Shown one piece after another: positions 22,700-30,137 of a DNA stretch of 30,404 bases. The translations under genes were made by a program, and so were the position numbers. Source of the DNA: a bacterium (GTDB taxonomy: Bacteria > Bacillota_I > Bacilli_A > RF39 > UBA660). Location of the stretch: contig JAQXHT010000006.1 of assembly GCA_029007415.1 (NCBI GenBank), forward strand, positions 1-30,404, written 5' to 3'. The notes under the pieces are model-generated. The model had not been told where the DNA came from, did not search any database, and saw only the letters and a list, made by a program, of their open reading frames with translations. The stretch's first letter is position 1, and each line of letters opens with the position of its first letter.

Positions 22700-23824
22700 A
22701 TGAAATTTTCAATAAAAAAAGAAATACTACTAGAGGCATTAAATAAAGTATCAAAAGCAATATCTACAAAAAATGTAATACCAGTATTAGCAGGTATTAA
22801 ATTTCATCTTACTAAAAAGAAACTAACTTTAACAGCTAGCGATAATGACATAACAATAGAAACATCAATTCCATGTGATAATGAAAATATTATATTAAAA
22901 GAAGAAGGAAGTATTATAATACAAGGTAAATATATTCTTGATATAGTAAGAAAATTACCAGATGAATTTATCAATATTGAAGTAGTTGATGATTTAAAAA
23001 TATTAATATATACAGAAAATAGTGAATTTAATTTAAATGGTATAAGTGAAAAAGAGTATCCATCAATTGAATTAATAGAAAGTAAAAATCATATTGAATT
23101 ATCTAAAACAACATTAAAAGAGATAGTTAATCAAACAGCATTTGCAACAAGTATGGATGAAAACAAAGCTATTTTAAATGGTATTAATTTTAATATTATA
23201 GGAAATATTTTAGAATGTAATGCTACAGATTCTTATAGATTAGCAAGAAAGGTAATAAAATTAACTACAACTGCTGAGGAAAACTTAAATATTGTTATAC
23301 CTAGCAAAAATCTTGTAGAATTTACAAGAATTTTAGGTGAGGGGGACGAAAATATAGAAGTTCATATTTTTAATAATAAAATTTTATTTAAAAATCAAAA
23401 CCTATTATTTCAATCTCGCCTAATTAACGGAACATATCCAAATACTTCAAATTTATTGCCAAAAGAAGAACAGGTGAAATTGCATTTCAATATTAATGAA
23501 TTCTATGATGTAGTAGATAGAGTTAGTATTTTAACCAGCGACAAAGATAAAAATATAGTTACATTGGAAACGAATGGTAATAAATTAATTATGAAATCAT
23601 CAAGTGCTGAAATCGGAAGGGTAGAGGAAAAGATGAATATTCAAAAGGATAGAGATTTAGATATCAAGATTTCTTTCAGCGCTCGTTACATGATGGATGC
23701 TTTAAAATCTTTTTCCACAGAAACTGTTGAATTATCATTTGTAGGCGAGATAAAACCAATAGTTTTAAAGAGTAGTGAAGATGATACTTTAACTCAATTA
23801 GTTCTACCAATCAGAACATATTAG
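22700..23824 (+). CDS. dnaN: DNA polymerase III sliding clamp (beta subunit)
   Basis: Ring-forming processivity clamp, 374 residues, three repeated beta-clamp folds. MKFSIKKEILLEALNKVSKAIS, NVIPVLAGIKF, LTASDNDITIET, LNGINFNI, ATDSYRLARK and the C-terminal VLPIRTY are all conserved in the family. AAAGAAGGA precedes the ATG. It is followed by an intrinsic terminator, so dnaN is separated from the next genes. Confidence 0.97.
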   Translation: MKFSIKKEILLEALNKVSKAISTKNVIPVLAGIKFHLTKKKLTLTASDNDITIETSIPCDNENIILKEEGSIIIQGKYILDIVRKLPDEFINIEVVDDLKILIYTENSEFNLNGISEKEYPSIELIESKNHIELSKTTLKEIVNQTAFATSMDENKAILNGINFNIIGNILECNATDSYRLARKVIKLTTTAEENLNIVIPSKNLVEFTRILGEGDENIEVHIFNNKILFKNQNLLFQSRLINGTYPNTSNLLPKEEQVKLHFNINEFYDVVDRVSILTSDKDKNIVTLETNGNKLIMKSSSAEIGRVEEKMNIQKDRDLDIKISFSARYMMDALKSFSTETVELSFVGEIKPIVLKSSEDDTLTQLVLPIRTY

Positions 23825-23835
23825 AAATAAATAAT

Positions 23836-23878
23836 AGCAATTATATAAAACAAAAGTTTGATAATTGCTTTTTTTTTT
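23836..23878 (+). terminator. rho-independent terminator after dnaN
   Basis: Stem AGCAATTAT / ATAATTGCT (9 bp) with an inner short stem AAAC-AAAA-GTTT, followed by nine T residues. Confidence 0.85.
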
Positions 23879-23890
23879 GAAAATTCTACA

Positions 23891-23920
23891 GTTTTCGACA
23901 TATTTCGATAAATTTCGACA
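23891..23920. repeat. three helically phased 10-base repeats upstream of comK
   Basis: Three tandem 10-mers of the form NNTTTCGANA with start positions 23891, 23901 and 23911 (GTTTTCGACA, TATTTCGATA, AATTTCGACA). The exact 10-base step puts the same bases on one face of the helix. They overlap the -35 region of the predicted comK promoter. Confidence 0.6.
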
Positions 23921-23932
23921 ATACAATATGAT
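23904..23932 (+). promoter_or_regulatory. candidate comK promoter
   Basis: -10 TATGAT (23927-23932) with a 17-base spacer from a poor -35 TTCGAT (23904-23909) inside the phased repeats. The weak -35 fits an activator-dependent promoter, by inference. Confidence 0.35.
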
Positions 23933-23976
23933 AGAGTGATAGTAACATTTTTTAAAATGTAGAAGGGGGAAAAAGA

Positions 23977-24429
23977 ATGAATCAGTATGAAATTAACGAT
24001 GCTACATTGGCAATCATACCAGACAAAAAATCAAATTCACTAATATTAGAGGAAGGAACAGAATATAAAATAGAGGCAAAACCTTTAAAAATTATTGATT
24101 ACAGCTGTAAGTACTTTGGAAGTTCTTACGTAGGGAGAAGAGAAGGCTCAAAACAAATACTTCAAACAGCATATAAACTACCAATAATGATAGAGGATAC
24201 AAGAAACATAGTATTCTTTCCAACAAACTCACCAGAAGAAACAGAATGTTCGTGGATTGCATTAAATAAAATAGAAAAAATTAGACCATTAAGTTCACGT
24301 AGCAATTATACAGAGATAGAATTTGCCAATGGAAAAATATTAGCCCTTCCAATTTCTTACAAGTCATTGGAAAATCAGATATTAAGAGCAAGTCGTTTAG
24401 AGTCAGTAATACGAAACAGAAGAAGTTAA
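23977..24429 (+). CDS. comK: ComK-family competence transcription factor (short)
   Basis: 150-residue homologue of ComK, the AT-box-binding activator of DNA-uptake genes in Bacilli. Matches in order: YEINDATLAIIP (B. subtilis YEVNGATIAVLP), KPLKIIDYSCKYFGSSYVGR (KPLQIVDRSCRFFGSSYAGR), LPIMIEDTRNIVFFPT and ELPISY/ENQ-type (here FANGKILALPISYKSLENQI). B. subtilis ComK has 192 residues; this one stops after SRLESVIRNRRS and lacks the C-terminal tail that in B. subtilis carries the MecA-binding FMLYPK motif and is needed for activation. AAGGGGG precedes the ATG. Own terminators before and after make it a single-gene unit between dnaN and recF, where Bacilli usually carry the S4-domain gene yaaA. 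It may be the competence regulator or a repurposed DNA-binding paralogue. Confidence 0.88.
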   Translation: MNQYEINDATLAIIPDKKSNSLILEEGTEYKIEAKPLKIIDYSCKYFGSSYVGRREGSKQILQTAYKLPIMIEDTRNIVFFPTNSPEETECSWIALNKIEKIRPLSSRSNYTEIEFANGKILALPISYKSLENQILRASRLESVIRNRRS

Positions 24430-24432
24430 AAA

Positions 24433-24468
24433 AGCTGCCAATCAAAAATGATTGGCAGCTTTTTTTTT
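24433..24468 (+). terminator. strong rho-independent terminator after comK
   Basis: Perfect 12-bp stem AGCTGCCAATCA / TGATTGGCAGCT with an AAAA loop and at least eight T residues. A-run on the other side makes it potentially bidirectional. Confidence 0.93.
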
Positions 24469-24546
24469 GCAATGAAAACTAAAATACGAAAAAAACTAAA
24501 AATTTTAAAATTTAACTAAAATTTTCTACTATATTTGAAGGCAATA

Positions 24547-24555
24547 TGTTATAAT
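24547..24555 (+). promoter_or_regulatory. extended -10 promoter of recF-gyrB-gyrA
   Basis: TG-T-TATAAT (24547-24555) with no clear -35. It lies in the gap after the comK terminator and is the best promoter for the recF-gyrB-gyrA operon. Confidence 0.55.
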
Positions 24556-24600
24556 ATTCTTGCGTGTACGGGTATACTGAAAAAGGGTGAAGGTGAGTAT

Positions 24601-24660
24601 ATGAGGTGTTTTTTTATCAAAAATGATAATTTCAAAGTTAAGTTTAGTAAATTTTCGTAA
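24601..24660 (+). CDS. possible 19-residue upstream peptide overlapping the recF start
   Basis: ATG with a GAAGGTGAG Shine-Dalgarno 4 bases upstream, encoding MRCFFIKNDNFKVKFSKFS and ending at 24660, 38 bases into recF in another frame. The recF ATG itself has only a distant GAGGTG (14 bases away). Translation of this peptide could deliver ribosomes to recF. It could also be chance. Confidence 0.3.
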   Translation: MRCFFIKNDNFKVKFSKFS

Positions 24661-25738
24661 TCATAATAAAATAAATTTAGAATTTAACCCTCATATGAAT
24701 ATAATAATTGGAGATAATGCATCTGGAAAGACGAATATTTTAGAAGCAATTATTGTTTTGGCTCTTACAAAGTCTTATAAGAACATATGTGATACAGACT
24801 TAATTAATTTTTCAAAGTCTAAGTTGAAAGTTAAGGGAAATATAAGAGATGAAAAAAATTTCAAAAATTTAGAAATAGAAATAACCAAAGAAGGAAAAAT
24901 AGTTAAGTTAAATAATAAAAGAGTTAATTGTTTAGCTGAATATGTCTCAAATCTAAAAGTTGTAACTTTTACACCAAATGACTTAGAACTTATTAAAGGT
25001 TCTCCAAATATTAGAAGAAATTTATTAAATATTGAATTAAGTCAACTTTCTTCCTTGTATTTAACTACATATAATCAGTACAACAAACTTTTAAAAACAC
25101 GTAATGAATATTTAAAACTTCTTTTCACAAATGGTATTGCAGACAAAAATTATTTTGATATTTTGACGAACAAATTAATTGAAAAAGCTATAGTGGTATA
25201 TAAATTGAGATACCAATATTTGGAAAGAATCAATGCTGACATAGACAAAATATTTAAAAATATAACTGGCCAAAATGGAATTAGGATTTTGTATAAACCT
25301 AATATACATTTTGACAAATATGAAGATGATGTAATTAAAACAAAAATGACGGAAATATATAAAATTAATTATCAAAGAGAATTACATCTAGGAATGACAA
25401 TATTTGGTCCCCATCGCGATGACTTTCAATTCATATATCAGGAAAATGATATGAAGTTATATTCATCACAGGGGCAACAAAAGGGCGCAGTATTGGCATA
25501 TAAATTGGCAACTATACCAATTTTTGATGAAAAGAGTGGAACTAAACCTGTATTATTGTTAGACGATATATTTGGAGAACTTGATTTAAAAAAGAAAAAC
25601 AGATTACTAAAATACATTAATAATGATATTCAAAGTATAATAACAACTACAGATTTAAAAAATATTTCAAAAAAGGCATTAGCTACTGCTACAATATTTA
25701 GTATTAGTAACGGTGAAATTGAAAGGAGAAATAACTGA
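24623..25738 (+). CDS. recF: DNA replication and repair protein RecF
   Basis: SMC-like ABC ATPase of 371 residues that with RecO/RecR loads RecA at gaps. MIISKLSLVNFRNHNKINLEF, Walker A GDNASGKTNILEA (about 31-43), signature YSSQGQQKGAVLAYKLA and Walker B PVLLLDDIFGELD are all present. Its stop overlaps the gyrB start (TGATG). The upstream ribosome site is unusually far from the ATG (14 bases). In this window recF is preceded by comK rather than the yaaA S4-domain gene. Confidence 0.95.
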   Translation: MIISKLSLVNFRNHNKINLEFNPHMNIIIGDNASGKTNILEAIIVLALTKSYKNICDTDLINFSKSKLKVKGNIRDEKNFKNLEIEITKEGKIVKLNNKRVNCLAEYVSNLKVVTFTPNDLELIKGSPNIRRNLLNIELSQLSSLYLTTYNQYNKLLKTRNEYLKLLFTNGIADKNYFDILTNKLIEKAIVVYKLRYQYLERINADIDKIFKNITGQNGIRILYKPNIHFDKYEDDVIKTKMTEIYKINYQRELHLGMTIFGPHRDDFQFIYQENDMKLYSSQGQQKGAVLAYKLATIPIFDEKSGTKPVLLLDDIFGELDLKKKNRLLKYINNDIQSIITTTDLKNISKKALATATIFSISNGEIERRNN

Positions 25739-27663
25739 TGGAACAAGATAATGGAATTAAATATGATTCATCTGCCATACAAGTTTTAGAAGGCTTAGAA
25801 GCAGTAAGAAAAAGACCAGGTATGTATATTGGAACGACTAGTAATAGAGGATTGCATCACCTAGTATGGGAAATTGTAGATAATGCTATCGATGAAGCAT
25901 TAGCTGGATATTGTACACATATTGAAGTAACTATTGAAAAAAATAATAGTATCACAGTAAAAGATGATGGACGTGGAATTCCAGTAGATATTCATCCAAA
26001 AACTGGAAAAAGTACGGTAGAAACAGTGTACACTGTTTTGCATGCAGGTGGAAAGTTTGGTGGTGGTGGATATAAGGTATCTGGTGGCCTACATGGTGTT
26101 GGTGCTAGTGTTGTTAATGCCTTATCTACTTATCTAGAGGTTAAAGTTTATAAAAATGGTCACGTATACTATCAAAAATATACCAATGGTGGTCATCCAG
26201 TAGAAGATTTAAAAATAATTGGTGAATGTGATGAAAATCGTACAGGAACAACTGTAACATTTTTACCAGATCCTTCCATTTTTCAAGAGACAACGGTTTT
26301 TGATTATGAAATATTAAGAAATAGACTTCGTGAGTTAGCTTTTTTAAATCGAGGTCTTAGGATTACTCTATACGATGATAGAGAAGCAGATAAGAAAGAA
26401 TCTTTTTGTTATGAAGGTGGTATTCGTGAATATGTTGCCTTATTAAATAAATCAAAGCAACCAATACATAACACAATTATAGATGTAACTGGTCAAGAAG
26501 GCGATATTATGCTAGAAGTTGCCTTACAATATAATGAAACTTATAGTTCTAGTATTTATTCATTTGTTAATAATATAACAACTCCAGAAGGTGGTACTCA
26601 TGAAGATGGAGTTAGAATAGCACTTACTAGAATTTTAAATAAGTATGCTCAAAGTAGTGGATTAATGAAAAATAATGATGATTCTCTTACTGGTGATGAT
26701 GTAAGGGAAGGCTTAACGATGATAGTTTCCATTAAACATCCAAATCCACAATTTGAAGGACAAACTAAGACAAAGCTTGGTAATAGTGAAGTCCGTGGTA
26801 TAGCGAATAGAATCTTTTCTATTAATTTAGAGAGATTCTTAATGGAACATCCAGATGAGGCTAAGATAATTATTGAAAAGGCAATGACAGCATCAAGAGC
26901 CAGAGTAGCAGCAAAGAAAGCAAGAGAATTAACTCGACGTAAAGGAGATTTAGATGTAACAAATTTCTATGGAAAATTATCTGATTGTAAAAGTAAAGAT
27001 GCATCAGAATGTGAGATATTCCTAGTTGAAGGTGATTCTGCAGGAGGTTCTGCAATCAAAGGTAGAGATAGCATGACACAAGCGATATTACCTTTAAGAG
27101 GAAAAATTCTTAATGTAGAAAAAGCTAGACTAGATAGAGCACTATCAAACGAAGAAATTCGTACAATTATAACAGCTTTTGGAACAGGAATTGGTGAAGA
27201 ATTTGATTTATCAAAGCTACGATACAATAAGATAATTATTATGACAGATGCTGATGTTGATGGAAGCCATATTAGAGTCTTACTTTTAACTTTATTTTAC
27301 CGCTTTTTTAAGCCTATTGTTGAAGCAGGTCATGTATATGCCGCTCAACCACCATTATTTGTAATTAAACACGGAAAAACAATTAAATATGTTTTAAATG
27401 AACAAGAAAGAGATGAATATTTAGCTACGTTATCACCTAATACAAAATATGATATAGCAAGAATGAAGGGATTAGGTGAGATGGATGCAGAAGAATTAAA
27501 TGAAACAACAATGGACATTAAAAAACGAGTATTAAGACAAATAACAGTTGATGATGCATTGGCGGCTGACGAAACTTTTTCCAAACTGATGGGAGAAGAA
27601 GTGGGACCTAGAAGAGAATTTATAGAAACAAATGCAACGTATGTTGAAAATTTAGATATATAA
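25738..27663 (+). CDS. gyrB: DNA gyrase subunit B
   Basis: ATPase subunit of gyrase, 641 residues, typical of Gram-positive GyrB. GHKL ATPase domain: WEIVDNAIDEALAG, VKDDGRGIPVDIH, GGKFGGGGYKVSGGLHGVGASVVNA (in parts). Transducer domain follows. TOPRIM domain: EGDSAGGSA (431-439) and MTDADVDGSHIR (502-513), both needed for Mg2+ binding and cleavage. It ends with GPRREFIETNA near the C-terminus. Its ATG overlaps the recF stop, so translation is coupled. The context with gyrA identifies it as gyrase rather than ParE. Confidence 0.97.
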   Translation: MEQDNGIKYDSSAIQVLEGLEAVRKRPGMYIGTTSNRGLHHLVWEIVDNAIDEALAGYCTHIEVTIEKNNSITVKDDGRGIPVDIHPKTGKSTVETVYTVLHAGGKFGGGGYKVSGGLHGVGASVVNALSTYLEVKVYKNGHVYYQKYTNGGHPVEDLKIIGECDENRTGTTVTFLPDPSIFQETTVFDYEILRNRLRELAFLNRGLRITLYDDREADKKESFCYEGGIREYVALLNKSKQPIHNTIIDVTGQEGDIMLEVALQYNETYSSSIYSFVNNITTPEGGTHEDGVRIALTRILNKYAQSSGLMKNNDDSLTGDDVREGLTMIVSIKHPNPQFEGQTKTKLGNSEVRGIANRIFSINLERFLMEHPDEAKIIIEKAMTASRARVAAKKARELTRRKGDLDVTNFYGKLSDCKSKDASECEIFLVEGDSAGGSAIKGRDSMTQAILPLRGKILNVEKARLDRALSNEEIRTIITAFGTGIGEEFDLSKLRYNKIIIMTDADVDGSHIRVLLLTLFYRFFKPIVEAGHVYAAQPPLFVIKHGKTIKYVLNEQERDEYLATLSPNTKYDIARMKGLGEMDAEELNETTMDIKKRVLRQITVDDALAADETFSKLMGEEVGPRREFIETNATYVENLDI

Positions 27664-27679
27664 ATAGGAGGAGGAAAAA

Positions 27680-30121
27680 ATGGATCGTTTAGAAACAAAC
27701 AATATAGTAAAAGAGGTACAAGATTCCTTTTTGGAATATTCAATGAGTGTAATCGTATCACGTGCTCTTCCTGACCTAAGAGATGGTTTAAAGCCAGTTC
27801 ATCGTCGTATTTTATATTCAATGTTTGAATCTGGCTATACACCAGATAAACCACATAGAAAGAGTGCAAAAACAGTTGGTGAAGTTATGGGTAATTATCA
27901 TCCACATGGTGATAGTTCAATCTACGAAGCAATGGTAAGAATGGCTCAAGATTTTTCGTATAGGTATATGCTAATAGATGGTCATGGTAATTTTGGTAAT
28001 ATTGAAGGTTATGGTGCAGCTGCAATGCGTTATACTGAAACCAGGTTGTCAAAAATTTCACTTGAATTATTAAGAAATATTAATAAAAATACTGTTAATT
28101 TTATACCAAACTTTGATGAAACAACAAAAGAACCAGAAGTATTGCCATCTAGATTCCCAAATATTTTAGTTAATGGAACAACAGGTATAGCAGTAGGTAT
28201 GGCTACCAACATACCACCACATAATTTAGGTGAAGTTATAGATGGATGTGTCGCTTATATTGATAATCATGATATAACCTTAGATGAGTTGATGCAATAT
28301 ATTAAAGGTCCTGACTTTCCAACTGGTGCTAATATACTTGGTAATAGTGGAATCAGAAAAGCATATGAAACTGGTAGAGGTTCCATTACTATAAGGAGTA
28401 AAGCTACTATTGAAGAGAAAAATGGTCGTCAATATATAATAGTAGACGAGGTTCCATATGGTGTAAATACTCTTGAATTAAAGAATAAAGTAGCCGAACT
28501 TGTACATAATAAAACGATTGAAGGTATTTCTGATTATCATTCTGATTTAAAGAATGGTATAAAGATAACTATTACGTTAAAAAAAGATGCAAATGCTCAA
28601 GTAGTATTAAATAAATTATTTAAACATACAGCCTTTCAAACTACGTATGGAATAATATTTTTAATGTTAGATCAAGGTGTTCCAAAAACTTTAGGTTTAA
28701 GAGATATTATAGTCAAGTATATTGATTATCAAAAAGAAGTAATAATTCGTAGAACTAAGTATGATTTAGATGTTGCAGAAAAGAGAGTACATATTTTAGA
28801 AGGTCTAAAAATAGCACTTGATCACATCGATGCTGTTATAAAATTGATTCGTGCTTCAAAAACAGATGAGGAGGCTAGAACGGGTTTAATCAATCAATTT
28901 GGTTTAACAGAAATTCAAGCTAATTCTATTTTAGAAATGAAACTAAGAAGATTGACAGGTCTCGAGAGAGAAAAAATTGAAGCTGAATTAGCTGAGTTAC
29001 TAAAAACAATAGAAAGATTGAAAGAAATATTAAGTAGTGACGAAAATATTCTTCAAGTTATCAAAAATGAATTACTAGAAATCAAAGAAAAATATGCAGA
29101 TGAACGAAGAACTAATATTGATATGACTGCAATTGAATACATCGAGGATGAGTCTCTAATACCAGTAGAGGACATAATTATAACTTTAACTAATAAAGGA
29201 TATATTAAAAGAATTAAATCAGATACATACAGAAGTCAAAATAGAGGTGGAGTAGGTATCAAAGGAATGTCAACTAATGAGGAAGATTTCGTAGAGCAAG
29301 TAATTCCAATGAAAACGCATGATTATTTATTATTTTTCTCAAATAACGGAAAAGTATATAGATTAAAAGGATATGAAATACCAGAATTTAGTAGACAATC
29401 TAAGGGTATACCTATAGTTAATTTGTTGTCTTTAGAAAAAAATGAAAACATACGTTCAATGCTAGAGATTGATTCCAATGAAGATAAAATCAAATACCTA
29501 TTATTTTCTACTAAACAGGGATTAGTTAAAAGAACACCAATAAATGAATTTAATAATATTAGAAAAAGTGGAAAAATTTCAATTGTTTTAAAAGATGGTG
29601 ATGAATTAATTTCTGTAAGAAAGACTACTGGAAACGATGAAGTTGTTATAGGAGCAAATAATGGAAGAATGGTAAGATTTAAAGAATCAGAAATTAGATT
29701 CATGGGTAGAGGAGCTTCCGGAGTAAAAGGAATTGATTTATCAGATAATAGTGAAGTAGTAAGTACAGAAATAATAAATCCTGGTGAAGAAATTTTAATT
29801 GTTACAGAAAATGGCTATGGTAAAAAAACTACAATAGATGAGTATAGATTAACTCATAGAGGCAGTAAAGGTGTTAAGGCATTAAATATAACAGAAAAAA
29901 ATGGAAGTATGGTATCATTAAAATATGTTGATCCGTTAAGTGTCGAAAATCTTGATATAATGATAATTACAAATAGCGGAATTATTATGAGAATGCCTTT
30001 GAATCAAATTGCTACTTTGAAAAGAGCTACACAGGGCAACAGATTAATTAATTTGAAAGAACATCAGAAAGTAGCAACTATTGCTATAGTAGAGAAGGAA
30101 GGGAAAATAGAAATTGAATAA
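27680..30121 (+). CDS. gyrA: DNA gyrase subunit A
   Basis: DNA-cleaving subunit of gyrase, 813 residues. SRALPDLRDGLKPVHRRILY, HPHGDSSIYEAMVRMAQ (74-90) and catalytic Tyr118 in AAAMRYTETRLS. The quinolone-determining residues are Ser79, Ser80 and Glu83, the usual susceptible Gram-positive pattern. The C-terminal beta-pinwheel starts near residue 500. The GyrA box, usually Q-R-R-G-G-R/K-G, reads QNRGGVG here (about residue 517), losing two basic residues. AGGAGGAGG precedes the ATG, 16 bases after gyrB. Its stop codon lies inside the loop of an intrinsic terminator. Confidence 0.96.
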   Translation: MDRLETNNIVKEVQDSFLEYSMSVIVSRALPDLRDGLKPVHRRILYSMFESGYTPDKPHRKSAKTVGEVMGNYHPHGDSSIYEAMVRMAQDFSYRYMLIDGHGNFGNIEGYGAAAMRYTETRLSKISLELLRNINKNTVNFIPNFDETTKEPEVLPSRFPNILVNGTTGIAVGMATNIPPHNLGEVIDGCVAYIDNHDITLDELMQYIKGPDFPTGANILGNSGIRKAYETGRGSITIRSKATIEEKNGRQYIIVDEVPYGVNTLELKNKVAELVHNKTIEGISDYHSDLKNGIKITITLKKDANAQVVLNKLFKHTAFQTTYGIIFLMLDQGVPKTLGLRDIIVKYIDYQKEVIIRRTKYDLDVAEKRVHILEGLKIALDHIDAVIKLIRASKTDEEARTGLINQFGLTEIQANSILEMKLRRLTGLEREKIEAELAELLKTIERLKEILSSDENILQVIKNELLEIKEKYADERRTNIDMTAIEYIEDESLIPVEDIIITLTNKGYIKRIKSDTYRSQNRGGVGIKGMSTNEEDFVEQVIPMKTHDYLLFFSNNGKVYRLKGYEIPEFSRQSKGIPIVNLLSLEKNENIRSMLEIDSNEDKIKYLLFSTKQGLVKRTPINEFNNIRKSGKISIVLKDGDELISVRKTTGNDEVVIGANNGRMVRFKESEIRFMGRGASGVKGIDLSDNSEVVSTEIINPGEEILIVTENGYGKKTTIDEYRLTHRGSKGVKALNITEKNGSMVSLKYVDPLSVENLDIMIITNSGIIMRMPLNQIATLKRATQGNRLINLKEHQKVATIAIVEKEGKIEIE

Positions 30122-30134
30122 TTTCTATTTTTTT
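30104..30134 (+). terminator. rho-independent terminator of recF-gyrB-gyrA
   Basis: Stem AAAATAGAAAT / ATTTCTATTTT (11 bp), loop TGAATA containing most of the gyrA stop codon, followed by a T run to 30134. A group II intron begins four bases later. Confidence 0.85.
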
Positions 30135-30137
30135 GTA

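Noticed and set aside
22290..22760. Minus-strand frames across the end of dnaA and the dnaA-dnaN gap
   Set aside because: Low-complexity shadows of dnaA and of the DnaA boxes; no ribosome site or family resemblance.
23711..23719. Lone TTTTCCACA inside dnaN
   Set aside because: Single box more than 1 kb from the clusters; likely chance in coding sequence.
27345..27869. 174-codon minus-strand frame across the gyrB/gyrA junction
   Set aside because: Antisense to two highly conserved genes, with no recognisable domain or ribosome site.
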